This document shows, one piece after another, positions 1 to 8,111 of a stretch of 26,970 nucleotides of DNA. Origin of the DNA: Acidimicrobiaceae bacterium UBA7830 (GTDB lineage Bacteria; Actinomycetota; Acidimicrobiia; Acidimicrobiales; Ilumatobacteraceae); contig DLTS01000044.1 of NCBI GenBank assembly GCA_002501485.1, forward strand, positions 1 through 26,970, written 5' to 3'. The position numbers and the translations under genes were made by a program. The notes under the pieces were generated by a model that saw only the letters and a program-made list of their open reading frames with translations, was not told the origin of the DNA and made no database searches. Position 1 is the first letter of the stretch; each line of letters starts with the position of its first letter.

Positions 1-1162
1 CAACGACGCCGTCACGAGCGCCGAGCACGTCGCCGTACCGCAAAGAGGTGCCCTCAAGTAGCCAGTGGTCATCTCGGTAGACGATGAATCCACCGATGCC
101 ACGCGCAATGGCATTACCGAAGCGGTGGTATAAGCCCCATGCACTTCCGGCCCCAAGAATGGCGGCTTCGGGACGATTCACCAGTGGGTCTGCCCACATG
201 CCCGACATCTCATCGGTGCGACCGTCGGTGAGTGCGGGGTCCTCGGTATGGCCTTTGTACTTATAACAGATCATCGACCCAATATCGGTAAGACGAACCT
301 GCCAGAACATCGTGTTACCTGAAAAACTCGTGAGGTTGCCACCGCGTTCGATGAACGCTTCAAGAGCGTTTCGTTGACCGGCTGACCAATACTCGTCGTG
401 ACCGACTGACACCACGAGGTCATAGCCATCGAGAAGCCCATCGACCTCATCCACATCTGACGAGATTGCGTAATCGAAGGAATAACCAGCATTCTCGGCC
501 CACTCGACGAAACGGCGCTCATGAATGAACCATCCAGATGAACCAATCGCAGCTGGGAGAGCACGCTCGCCTCGATAGTGCTGGTAGATCTCGCCGTCAG
601 GATCGGGTTCTTCACTCCACCGCACAGGGCGGGCTTTTCGATCATCGCGCTCTGACACTTCTCGACACAGGAGACCCCGCGCGAACGGACGTCGGAACGA
701 CACCTCGTGGCCGCCTGTGTAGAGCGAACACCCTCCCCATGTGTTGTATGCATTCCATGTGTTCGTGCCAAGTACGAAAAGAGTTCGCGCTGCAGGTTGC
801 GTTGAGCGAACGACGACGCCGGCGTGGGCAATGTTTTTGCCCTCTGGCGCACCGAGAGCCGTCAGCGTGATGAGGTGGAAGCCACTTTTCCAATCCTCGG
901 TCGTTGGAATCTCAAGACTGACGGGCCAGTTGCAACCCTGGCTGTCGGAATCGTCAGGAGCCGGGTGATAGGCACCGGCGATGGGGCTCGAGGAAGACCA
1001 CACCACTTCACGTGTCGCCCCCCAACGCTCCACGGTGAGCGTGAATTCTGACGATTTCGTTGAAACGTGAACGCTGATCGAGGACCCTGCGACCACACTG
1101 AGCGTCGAACAGTAACCCTCGATGTCGTCATAAAACGTCAGGTCGTCAAGTGGTGCTGCCAT
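1..1162 (-). CDS. N,N-dimethylformamidase large-subunit-like protein (partial, 3' end outside window)
   Basis: The minus strand is open from an ATG at 1162 through the left edge, so about 387 codons are visible and the C-terminus is missing. The protein resembles the large (beta) subunit of N,N-dimethylformamidase, a metal-dependent amidohydrolase with a glutamine-amidotransferase-like fold. Visible family motifs are TNTWNAYNTWGG near residues 133-144, GHDEYW near 254-259 and a GGN...SGNTMFWQVR block near 274-290. The first 120 residues look like a beta-sandwich domain (for example FTLTVERWGATREVVW). There is no signal peptide and no linked small subunit in view. Many actinobacterial homologues are only annotated by this domain, so the true substrate is unknown and dimethylformamide hydrolysis should not be assumed. 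The gene is missed if only ORFs closed inside the window are considered. Confidence 0.85.
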   Translation of the reverse strand, partial: MAAPLDDLTFYDDIEGYCSTLSVVAGSSISVHVSTKSSEFTLTVERWGATREVVWSSSSPIAGAYHPAPDDSDSQGCNWPVSLEIPTTEDWKSGFHLITLTALGAPEGKNIAHAGVVVRSTQPAARTLFVLGTNTWNAYNTWGGCSLYTGGHEVSFRRPFARGLLCREVSERDDRKARPVRWSEEPDPDGEIYQHYRGERALPAAIGSSGWFIHERRFVEWAENAGYSFDYAISSDVDEVDGLLDGYDLVVSVGHDEYWSAGQRNALEAFIERGGNLTSFSGNTMFWQVRLTDIGSMICYKYKGHTEDPALTDGRTDEMSGMWADPLVNRPEAAILGAGSAWGLYHRFGNAIARGIGGFIVYRDDHWLLEGTSLRYGDVLGARDGVV

Positions 1163-1230
1163 GAGACGATGGTATGTCGTTCGAGGTCGACTACTCGGAC
1201 GCGAAGAATCGCCTCGCCACCACCTCGTCG

Positions 1231-1590
1231 TCAGTCGGTTACGGCGGCGACAGGCTCACCCCACCATGTGGTAGTTGCCTTAAGCACATCAGCGCGCTCC
1301 ATGCCGTCTGCGCCAAACATCTCGACTTTCTGCGCTCGAGCAACGCCACGGTAGCGGGGCGCAATCTCGGTGAAGACGGGACCGGCGACATGGTCGCCTA
1401 ACGCCTTCTGCGATGCGTATTGTTCGAACAACACGCCCGACGTACCATCTTCATTCACGTACCAGTCGTACATGAGGGTGCCGGGTTCGGCACGGCTTGC
1501 AGCGGCCATTTCGGTGGCCATCGCCTCAAATCGCTCCCGGTCTTCAAACGACCAAAAAATGATGACAGTGACCCAACTACGTTTCGCCAT
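1231..1590 (-). CDS. antibiotic biosynthesis monooxygenase (ABM)-domain protein
   Basis: This 119-residue protein has the small dimeric ferredoxin-like alpha+beta barrel pattern of ABM/YgiN-type proteins. It has a first strand VTVIIFWSF, a helix rich in E/R/A (DRERFEAMATEMAAASRAEPG), a second strand TLMYDWYVNED and a VLFEQYAS strand followed by a helix. These proteins act as cofactor-free quinol monooxygenases, haem-degrading enzymes or simple small-molecule binding proteins. No haem ligand set can be assigned here. It lies 68 bp upstream of the DMFase-like gene on the same strand, so co-transcription is possible. The ATG at 1590 is the natural start. The family assignment is fairly secure but the substrate is not. 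Confidence 0.75.
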   Translation of the reverse strand: MAKRSWVTVIIFWSFEDRERFEAMATEMAAASRAEPGTLMYDWYVNEDGTSGVLFEQYASQKALGDHVAGPVFTEIAPRYRGVARAQKVEMFGADGMERADVLKATTTWWGEPVAAVTD

Positions 1591-1621
1591 AGATCAAATC
1601 GTAGTTTGCTGCTGATCGTAA

Positions 1622-1912
1622 TTAGATGTCGATGACGCCCGGAGGAGTTGGTCGGTTGTCATTCTGACGTGTGGTTGCAAATCGGCGAGCCCTCACTTTC
1701 CTCCTCAACTTCAACAGCAGCCAAATCACCACGATGCCAACGAGAGCCTCAGAAAAACCTGATGACCCGGACGGCAGAATTGCATCGCCAATCATTCGAG
1801 CGAACAACCACAGAACGAACCCAATGCCAAAGATTGCGAGAAACGGGAGCACCGCAATTAGGCACCCGAGTGCCCGAGTGCGACCACCCACCTGAATTTG
1901 AAATCCGTCCAC
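1622..1912 (-). CDS. hypothetical small membrane protein, two predicted TM helices
   Basis: This 96-residue protein matches no family I recognise. It has one hydrophobic helix at about residues 15-45 (LGCLIAVLPFLAIFGIGF and the following WLFARMIGD) and a second at about 54-67 (ALVGIVVIWLLLKL). A very basic tail follows (KLRRKVRARRF), which predicts a cytoplasmic C-terminus by the positive-inside rule. It is divergent from the phosphotransferase gene, with about 50 bp between the starts, and lies 31 bp upstream of the ABM-domain gene. The coding call rests on ORF length and the coherent membrane pattern. No function is proposed. Confidence 0.6.
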   Translation of the reverse strand: MDGFQIQVGGRTRALGCLIAVLPFLAIFGIGFVLWLFARMIGDAILPSGSSGFSEALVGIVVIWLLLKLRRKVRARRFATTRQNDNRPTPPGVIDI

Positions 1913-1922
1913 TTCCTACACC

Positions 1923-1940
1923 CTAGGGGTCGTTACGAGC
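1923..1940. promoter_or_regulatory. candidate operator between divergent genes
   Basis: The 50-bp divergent gap holds an imperfect inverted repeat, GGTCGT-T-ACGAGC, preceded by CTAGG. A closely similar but perfectly palindromic element lies upstream of the acyl-CoA synthetase at 5561-5581. The resemblance and the promoter positions suggest a shared regulator, but the half-site spacing differs by one base, so this is tentative. Confidence 0.25.
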
Positions 1941-1965
1941 ATCTGCCGCGTGGCACGCTCATGTG

Positions 1966-3015
1966 ATGGAAGCAGGGGATAACGGGGTTGCCGGTTTCGA
2001 CGTTGCAACTATCGACGCATGGTTGCCATCGGTCAGCGGCACAAGCGGTCCGTTTACATGGACCCGACTGGAGGGCGGTCATTCGAACCTCACCTACCTC
2101 ATCGTTGACGTAGAAGGTAACGAATTTGTGATTCGACGACCCCCACAGGGCGAACTGCTCCCGAAAGCGCACGACATGTGGCGTGAATATCGCATCATCG
2201 ACGGGCTTTGGCCCACACCTGTTCCCGTTGCGGAGCCTGTGTCATATCAAGATGACCGTTCGTTGTGCGATGCCCATTTTTACGTCATGGGTAAAGTCGA
2301 CGGCAATGCGTTGTACACCGGCGAAGAAGTTTCTGCGCTGCTTGATGTGCCTGCGAGGAAGCGAGCCGGTGAATCCTTTGTCGACACTCTTGCGGCTTTG
2401 CACTCAATCGCTCCCGAAGATGTCGGACTCGGTGACCTCGGCCGCCCTGATGGGTACGTCGCCAGGCAGTTAAAAACTTGGTACGGATCGTGGACGGCAT
2501 CAGTTGGTGATGCTGACTACGACGATGCCCGAACGCACAGTCTTCACGAGTTGCTCTCCGCAAAAATTCCGGAACAGGGTGAAGGGCGAGTTGTCCACGG
2601 TGACTTTGGCCCACACAACTGCCTGTTTTTGAGCGATGGCTCATTGTCTGCGGTGCTCGACTGGGAAATAGCAACCTTGGGAGACCCTCTTGCCGATATT
2701 GCATACTCGATTAATGCGTGGACTGAGCCGGGCGACAACATCGCTGATGGTGTTGACGCTCCGACGGTGATCGAAGGATTTCCGAGTAGACAAGAATTGA
2801 TGGAGCGCTACGCCGCGGCGACCGGCGCAGATCTCTCTCTTATGCCGTACTACCGGGCCTTCAACTGGTTCAAGACCGCCTGCATTGTTCACGGTGTGTA
2901 CGCCCGCTACCGGGCAGGAAAGAAAAGCACCGAGGGTGTTGATATGGATTTATTCCACACCCGCATCGGCATTGCACTCGATAATGCCGACATGTTGGCT
3001 GCCGACATTCTCTAA
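1966..3015 (+). CDS. phosphotransferase family protein (APH fold, ACAD10/11 N-terminal type)
   Basis: The protein is about 349 residues and belongs to the aminoglycoside-phosphotransferase/choline-kinase-like fold. The nucleotide-binding half contains GGHSNLTYLI near residues 37-46 and the FVIRRPPQGELLPKAHDM block, typical of the ACAD10/ACAD11-like kinase subgroup. The catalytic loop VHGDFGPHN is near 210-218 with the Brenner-type HGD, and the metal-binding DWE is near 232-234. In actinobacteria this subgroup usually sits beside acyl-CoA dehydrogenases and acyl-CoA ligases. The human homologues act in 4-hydroxy-fatty-acid catabolism, which fits the nearby acyl-CoA synthetase. Antibiotic modification is unlikely. 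A GTG at 1963 directly precedes the chosen ATG at 1966, and either could be used. Confidence 0.87.
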   Translation: MEAGDNGVAGFDVATIDAWLPSVSGTSGPFTWTRLEGGHSNLTYLIVDVEGNEFVIRRPPQGELLPKAHDMWREYRIIDGLWPTPVPVAEPVSYQDDRSLCDAHFYVMGKVDGNALYTGEEVSALLDVPARKRAGESFVDTLAALHSIAPEDVGLGDLGRPDGYVARQLKTWYGSWTASVGDADYDDARTHSLHELLSAKIPEQGEGRVVHGDFGPHNCLFLSDGSLSAVLDWEIATLGDPLADIAYSINAWTEPGDNIADGVDAPTVIEGFPSRQELMERYAAATGADLSLMPYYRAFNWFKTACIVHGVYARYRAGKKSTEGVDMDLFHTRIGIALDNADMLAADIL

Positions 3016-3091
3016 CTCGTCACCATCCGCTGAGGAGTGCCGGTGCCCTCCAGCGTCCGAAAGCACCGGTGCGGGCGGCTATGTTTTGCTC

Positions 3092-3958
3092 ATGGGGGAA
3101 ACACTTCGTATCGAAGAACTCGATGTGTGCTTCGGGGCTCACATTCACGATGTTGCGCTAGGTTCGCTCAGTTCGGTGACGTTCGCATCAATTCGAGAGG
3201 CTCTCCTTGAATACGGGTTCCTCGTATTTCCAGGTCAACATATTTCGCTCGACGAACAAAACGCATTTGCTGCAATGTTCGGCCCACTTGAGTTCCCAGC
3301 AGCAGCAATAACGAATATCGATGACAACGGCGAGGTTCTAAGCGACCAAGGCCATGACACCGTCAAGTCGATTCGGGGCAATGAGGGCTGGCATCACGAT
3401 TCGACGTACATGCCAGTGCAAGCGTTTGGCGCGGTCGTGTCAGCCGAGGTGGTTCCGCCCGATAAGGCGCCAACCGGGTTCGCTGATATGCGTGCAGCAT
3501 TTGCTGACCTCGACGACGACACAAGAACCTTGCTGAGAGGTCTCACTGCGAAGCATTCGCTCTTTTACTCACAAGGGCGCTCGGGAAACCTACCGACACC
3601 CAACGACGACGGCAGCTACGCAATGTACGGCTATCACGACAAGCCAGTGCCAGTGCGTCCGATGGTGAAGGTGCATCCTGAAACCGGCGTGGAGAATTTG
3701 CTCGTTGGCCGTCACGCCCACGAGGTGAGCGGCCTTTCAGAAGACGAGTCGGTTGCGCTTGTCGACCGTATTAACGAAGCGGCGTGCACCGAGGATCGTG
3801 TGCACTATCACCAATGGGAGGTTGGCGATGTTGTTGTGTGGGACAACCGGCGGCTGATGCACCGCGCAACCGAGTTTGATCTGTCGAATCCTCGACGTAT
3901 ATGGCACACCCGCATTTCAGGAAGTGACGAAACTGAACTCGCCGAAAACTACCGCTAG
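3092..3958 (+). CDS. TauD/TfdA-family Fe(II)/2-oxoglutarate-dependent dioxygenase
   Basis: This 288-residue protein is of standard TauD/TfdA length. The iron-binding facial triad is visible as H101-x-D103 in GWHHDSTY and H257 in WDNRRLMHRAT. The 2-oxoglutarate-binding arginine is supplied by the NPRRIWHTRISG segment (R268/R269). Members hydroxylate sulfonates, phenoxyacetates or other small acids, which liberates sulfite or phenol. The substrate cannot be read from sequence, but a sulfur-related role would fit the YedE-type permease nearby. The ATG at 3092 is chosen because upstream codons of the same frame overlap the phosphotransferase gene and look non-coding. The TAG stop lies in a CTAG palindrome shared with the stop of the convergent gene. 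Confidence 0.87.
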   Translation: MGETLRIEELDVCFGAHIHDVALGSLSSVTFASIREALLEYGFLVFPGQHISLDEQNAFAAMFGPLEFPAAAITNIDDNGEVLSDQGHDTVKSIRGNEGWHHDSTYMPVQAFGAVVSAEVVPPDKAPTGFADMRAAFADLDDDTRTLLRGLTAKHSLFYSQGRSGNLPTPNDDGSYAMYGYHDKPVPVRPMVKVHPETGVENLLVGRHAHEVSGLSEDESVALVDRINEAACTEDRVHYHQWEVGDVVVWDNRRLMHRATEFDLSNPRRIWHTRISGSDETELAENYR

Positions 3959-5532
3959 TTCACCGCTCGGGTTTTGTCGCCCCAATACGGAACACGAAGC
4001 TCAGTCTTCAAAATCTTGCCGGAAGGATTCCGCGGTAGGACGTCAATGCGGTCTACCGAGGTGGGACACTTGTAGTGCGCGATGCGTGTTCTCGCATAGT
4101 TGATTATCTCGGCCTCGGTGGGGTCTGACCCAGCGCGGACGACCACGATCGCCTTCACGGTTTCGCCCCACTTTTCACTCGGCACACCGATCACTGCCAC
4201 GTCGTCAATGTCGGGGTGACTCATCAACGCATTTTCTACTTCTGCTGGGTAGATGTTTTCACCCCCCGAAATCACCATGTCTTTCACTCGGTCGTGGATG
4301 TAAAGGTAGCCATCGAGGAGATACCCGGCATCCCCGCTTCGGAACCAGCCGATGCCATGCTCGTCTTTGCCCTCAGGGAAGACGAGCGAGGTCGCTTCAG
4401 GGTTTGCCCAATAGCCCTCCATGTTCTGTCGGCTTTGGATCCAAATTTCTCCGACTTCTCCGTCCGGCAGATCAGCCAACGTTTCGTCATCAACAATTCG
4501 GATTTCGACGTCGCCCCATGCCCTTCCAGCAGAGCGCAAAAGATGGGCATTGGGTCCGCCTGGATCGTGGTCTGAGGCGGGGAGAGTGGTAATTCCGCCG
4601 GTGGTTTCGGTGAGGCCGTAAGTCTGAACGAAGTCACAACCCATGAGGTTCATTGCGCCAACGAGTACTTCTTCGCTAATTGGAGACGCCCCATAGACGA
4701 CTGAGCGCACCGATGAGAAATCAGTGTTCTCTGCGCCGGGCACCGCCTGAACAAACTGGAGAACAGCAGGCACCAGCAAGATATTGGTAATGCGTTCGGT
4801 ATCAATCAGTCGCAGAATTTCAGCAGGATCCACATCTCGAAGAATGACATTGGTTCCACCGAAGAAGAACGCACAAACGCCCCACCCACTCCCGGCGATG
4901 TGGAAGAGCGGCATCGATACAAGGTTCACCGAATCGCTATCGAATGACCACTCGTCGCCAGAGTTAGGGATCATTCCAAACAAGTTACGATTCGAAATTT
5001 CAACACCTTTCGGAAGTCCGGTGGTGCCCGAGGTGTAGAGCTGATAGCAGGTGTCTTCCGGAGCGACATCGATACCAGGAAACTCCGGCTCAAATGAGTT
5101 CACCCAATCATCCCACGTCGGGTAGCCGCTATTTCCAGGGTCGCCGAGAACAATCACGGTCGTCATCAATGGGAGATCCATCTGGGCGAGATGACCGAGG
5201 AATTCCTCTCCAATGAGCAGGACCTTTGCGCCCGCATTATTCAAGATGTACTCCATCTCGGGAGCAGCAAGCCTCCAGTTGACAGCGACGGTCACTGCAT
5301 TCACCATGCCTGCTCCGAAGAGAAAAGGAAAATACTCTCGGGAGCTTCTGTCCAGAAAAGCGACACGCTCCTGTTCGCCGACTCTCGCATCAAGCAAACC
5401 CTGCGCCGCTCGCCGGGAAAGTTCCCGCAAATCTCGGTACGTCCAGGTCACGCCTTCTTGAATAATCGCGGCTTTGTCTGGAAACGTTTCCGCGTGCTGT
5501 TCAACGATATCGCCAAGCGATGTGATCATCAT
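3955..5532 (-). CDS. AMP-forming acyl-CoA synthetase (fatty-acid--CoA ligase family)
   Basis: The product is 525 residues and belongs to the ANL superfamily, which adenylates a carboxylic acid and transfers the acyl group to CoA. The P-loop-like A3 motif YTSGTTGLPKG is at residues 166-176. The QTYGLTETTGG substrate/AMP motif is in the centre, and RSGDAG with the hinge-region DRVKDMVISGGENIYPAEVE marks the C-terminal domain start. The A10 motif NPSGKILK carries the adenylation lysine near K506. Length and motifs are complete. The exact acid is unknown: medium/long-chain fatty acids are likely, given the crotonase-type and ACAD-type phosphotransferase neighbours. Its last bases overlap the stop of the convergent dioxygenase gene. 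Confidence 0.9.
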   Translation of the reverse strand: MMITSLGDIVEQHAETFPDKAAIIQEGVTWTYRDLRELSRRAAQGLLDARVGEQERVAFLDRSSREYFPFLFGAGMVNAVTVAVNWRLAAPEMEYILNNAGAKVLLIGEEFLGHLAQMDLPLMTTVIVLGDPGNSGYPTWDDWVNSFEPEFPGIDVAPEDTCYQLYTSGTTGLPKGVEISNRNLFGMIPNSGDEWSFDSDSVNLVSMPLFHIAGSGWGVCAFFFGGTNVILRDVDPAEILRLIDTERITNILLVPAVLQFVQAVPGAENTDFSSVRSVVYGASPISEEVLVGAMNLMGCDFVQTYGLTETTGGITTLPASDHDPGGPNAHLLRSAGRAWGDVEIRIVDDETLADLPDGEVGEIWIQSRQNMEGYWANPEATSLVFPEGKDEHGIGWFRSGDAGYLLDGYLYIHDRVKDMVISGGENIYPAEVENALMSHPDIDDVAVIGVPSEKWGETVKAIVVVRAGSDPTEAEIINYARTRIAHYKCPTSVDRIDVLPRNPSGKILKTELRVPYWGDKTRAVN

Positions 5533-5560
5533 GCCCCCCGAAATTGATCTCTCCGATGAC

Positions 5561-5581
5561 CTAGGTCGTAGACGACCCTAG
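5561..5581. promoter_or_regulatory. palindromic element upstream of the acyl-CoA synthetase
   Basis: The sequence contains a perfect 6-bp inverted repeat, GGTCGT-AG-ACGACC (5564-5577), flanked by CTA...TAG. It lies 29-49 bp upstream of the ATG at 5532, where a TetR- or FadR-type operator would be expected. It could instead act as a weak hairpin after the upstream yedE-like gene, but there is no T-tract. A related element occurs at 1923-1940. Confidence 0.35.
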
Positions 5582-5633
5582 CCCACGGCGCTTGATCAAA
5601 GTTTGGCGGAAGGGGCTTAGGGCTATCGCCTCT

Positions 5634-6884
5634 TCAGCAAACAGAGTCTTCAGGCTTCGGAACCGAAAGACCGAACAAAGGCCGTGCCTTTAGTCCAACC
5701 CAAGTTCCAACGAGTGCGAACAGTGCCCAGACCCACCCGTGCAAACTTGCCGATGCAATTCCTGAGAAGTATGCGCCGATATTGCACCCAAACGCAAAGG
5801 CGGCGCCGTAACCCATCAGCGCTCCGCCAATTAAACCCGCAGCGATGTGCTGGCGGGGCACCCTGCGGACGAGGGCAAAAGATCCTGCCGCAGCTGAGGC
5901 AGCAAGAGCCCCAATGATGATTCCGATGTTCAACACAGTTGTTGTATCAGTAAAGAGTTGAGAGTCCAGCCCGGCACGGCCATCCCAATACGACCAGGTG
6001 GACACATCCACTCCCGCTCCGTCAAGGATTTTCGAGGCCCAGAGGCGGAAGGCGGAAGTCACTCCCCATGGCCGACCTGAAACAGCTAGCACGACGACGT
6101 TCAAAAAACCGAGTGCAATTGCGCCGACCCACAACGGCCAGGAGCCCCGTAAGAAACGTGCTGCGCCAGTCGCCACTGGAGAGGGCTCAATTTGTGGTGG
6201 CCGACGTCGGCGAATCACCTGCTCTACGCCAAGCGCCACTGCAGCGAGGATTGCCACAAGCACGATGGTTCCGCCCACCGCTCCGATGTCGGCAGTGAAA
6301 CTAAACGGATCGGCTAATTTCACGAACCCATCGCCCGCCGACGACCAGAAACCGCTGTGCGCAACACCCACGCCAGAGCCCGCCACAAACCCAATCAAAG
6401 TGACAAGAACTCCGATGTGACCGGAGCCAGTGGCGTAAAGGGTTCCTGATGCGCAGGAGCCACCAAGTTGCATTCCAAGTCCGAACAAGAACGACCCAAT
6501 CAGCAAGCCAAGAGTGATCGGTGCCACGTATCCGGCTGGCTGACTGTCAAAGAAACCACTGCCATTCGAAATAACAATGGAAAAACCAACAACTGCAACC
6601 GCCAGCATCAGCATGTGGGCTTGGAGGGCTCGTCCTTGGCCAACAGAAATTAGCTGCCGCCATGCTGAGGTGAACCCGAACCGCGAATGGAACAAAGTCA
6701 CGCCAAGCAACAGTCCGAGAATGGCCTTGACCACAGTTGCAGAATCCTGATTTGACCCAGCGAAGATCAAGAACGCGAGAGCGAGGATCCCACTGGTCGC
6801 CACGGCGGCTTTTTGAGCGGGCGGCATCATTTTGTTGCCTTGTTGAGATTCGGGTGTTGATGCCTCTGGGGTAACGGTGGACAT
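5634..6884 (-). CDS. YeeE/YedE family (TsuA-like) sulfur-compound permease
   Basis: This 416-residue integral membrane protein is almost wholly hydrophobic, with about nine to ten predicted helices. It has the two YeeE/YedE signatures: GMQLGGSCASGTLYATGSGH in the first half and GAAFAFGCNIGAYFSGIAS in the second. In TsuA these conserved cysteines line the thiosulfate path, so uptake of thiosulfate or a related sulfur species is the likely role. The two halves look like an internal duplication, as known for the family. No TusA/SirA-like partner gene is adjacent. A ribosome-binding site (AGGAG, about 7 nt before the ATG) supports the start at 6884. The C-terminus ends in an unusual terminal cysteine (EDSVC). 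Confidence 0.88.
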   Translation of the reverse strand: MSTVTPEASTPESQQGNKMMPPAQKAAVATSGILALAFLIFAGSNQDSATVVKAILGLLLGVTLFHSRFGFTSAWRQLISVGQGRALQAHMLMLAVAVVGFSIVISNGSGFFDSQPAGYVAPITLGLLIGSFLFGLGMQLGGSCASGTLYATGSGHIGVLVTLIGFVAGSGVGVAHSGFWSSAGDGFVKLADPFSFTADIGAVGGTIVLVAILAAVALGVEQVIRRRRPPQIEPSPVATGAARFLRGSWPLWVGAIALGFLNVVVLAVSGRPWGVTSAFRLWASKILDGAGVDVSTWSYWDGRAGLDSQLFTDTTTVLNIGIIIGALAASAAAGSFALVRRVPRQHIAAGLIGGALMGYGAAFAFGCNIGAYFSGIASASLHGWVWALFALVGTWVGLKARPLFGLSVPKPEDSVC

Positions 6885-7240
6885 AGGACGCTCCTCGAAC
6901 GAAAACGAATAAACATGATCATAATAGTCAGGTTTTAGAAAATTACTCCAATTGTCAGGTTAAATTTTCGGTTCTGGAGGGCATTTGTCTTGAATACGAA
7001 CACGAGCACTCGTCGCTTCAAGTCAAAAAATCTGTCAGTTTGGTGCATCCAATCCGAATCGGTGGGTCGGATCGTCACAAAACAACAAGGGGCTTACTTG
7101 TAATGAGAAGCGTGGCTCGAAGAACGCAGTCACTGTCGGTCGCCATATTGAATGTTACGAACGCAGTCCTAAACCATAACTTGCAGTCAACACGTTACAA
7201 CTGAAAAGGGTGGAGGAAGGGCGAGTACCAAAAGTTCGGG
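6885..7240. other. 356-bp non-coding gap with yedE promoter region
   Basis: No convincing gene is visible. The part nearest the permease is AT-rich and carries the direct repeats listed at 6923-6961. The rest contains a 10-bp direct repeat, GAACGCAGTC (7122-7131 and 7159-7168), and only tiny ORFs without homology. No clear factor-independent terminator follows the crotonase gene, and no known riboswitch was recognised. Confidence 0.5.
6923..6961 (-). promoter_or_regulatory. tandem 12-bp direct repeats upstream of yedE-like gene
   Basis: Read on the minus strand, AACCTGACWATT occurs twice with one mismatch (6950-6961 and 6923-6934), with a 27-bp period, or about two and a half helical turns. 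A weaker third match lies at 7029-7041. The repeats sit 39-77 bp upstream of the permease ATG, so they are candidate binding sites for a transcription factor controlling sulfur uptake. Confidence 0.45.
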
Positions 7241-8047
7241 TTAGCGGTTTTGCCAGTCGGGAATATTGCCTGAGAGGAAGCCTTTCATTGCGGCTTTCGA
7301 ATCCTCGGTTTGGGCAGCCAAGATTTGATTGCGATTCTCGATGTCGATCCCTGCACGGATCGAGGGTGTTTCAAGGTTTGACCACAGCACCTCTTTCGTC
7401 ATCCACACACCGAAGGGGCTGTTGGCTGCAATCTCCTCTGCGACACCGAGCGCAGTATCCATCAAGTCCTCAGATGGCACCGATCGGCTTACGATTCCGA
7501 GACGTTCAGACTCGGCTGCATCGATAACTCTTCCCGTGTAGATGAGCTCCCATGCCCTCGAGACACCGATGAGGCGAGGGAGAGTCCAACTCACACCAAT
7601 ATCGCAACCAGAAATTCCAAGGCGGATAAAAGCTGTGCCAAATTTCGCATTGTCGCTGCAGTAACGGATATCGCTTGCGCACGCCCACGCAAAGCCCCCA
7701 CCGGCAGCTGCCCCGTTGATTGCAGCGATAATCGGCTGACGGATCGATCGCATCTTGTGAACAACCTCGGCAATGTGTTGTTGCACTGCCATTCCCTGTT
7801 GCGGTGCTCCAAATGATTCGGTACCAGGAATGGTTCCGTAACCATTGAGGTCAAGGCCGGCGCAGAACGCTCGACCTGCTCCAGTCAGGATGACAACCCT
7901 GCAGTCATGATCGGCGTGAAGGGTTGAAAGCGCATCGTGGAGAGCATCGACAAGACCGACAGTCAACGTGTTCATGTCATCGGGGCGGTTCAACGTAATT
8001 CGCGAAACTCCCGGTTTTGGTTTGTCGAGAAGAATGGGGTCACTCAT
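7241..8047 (-). CDS. enoyl-CoA hydratase/isomerase (crotonase) family protein
   Basis: The product is 268 residues, the standard single-domain crotonase length. It has the GAGRAFCAGLDLNGYG oxyanion segment and the NGAAAGGGFAWACASDIRYC block. The two glutamates used by classical hydratases are absent: the GGGCE position reads GGGFA, and the FGxPE position reads FGTAF. An aspartate is present in GISGCDIGVSW, at the place where dienoyl-CoA isomerase-type members carry a catalytic Asp. The protein is therefore more likely an isomerase or another crotonase-fold activity than a simple 2-enoyl-CoA hydratase. GAGGAT about 6 nt upstream of the ATG supports the start. It is divergent from the cold-shock gene. 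Confidence 0.86.
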   Translation of the reverse strand: MSDPILLDKPKPGVSRITLNRPDDMNTLTVGLVDALHDALSTLHADHDCRVVILTGAGRAFCAGLDLNGYGTIPGTESFGAPQQGMAVQQHIAEVVHKMRSIRQPIIAAINGAAAGGGFAWACASDIRYCSDNAKFGTAFIRLGISGCDIGVSWTLPRLIGVSRAWELIYTGRVIDAAESERLGIVSRSVPSEDLMDTALGVAEEIAANSPFGVWMTKEVLWSNLETPSIRAGIDIENRNQILAAQTEDSKAAMKGFLSGNIPDWQNR

Positions 8048-8111
8048 CTGCAGATCCTCGCACTTAACGACGATGGTTCTCGATTCAGACAGTTCTGTGC
8101 AGGAGGTGTCG

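Noticed and set aside
271..1131. Several overlapping ORFs on both strands in the first kilobase
   Set aside because: They are out-of-frame shadows of the minus-strand DMFase-like gene, which alone shows family motifs through the whole interval.
7103..7204. 34-codon ORF on the plus strand in the yedE-echA gap
   Set aside because: There is no ribosome-binding site, no family resemblance and no hydrophobic or motif pattern. It is most likely a chance ORF.
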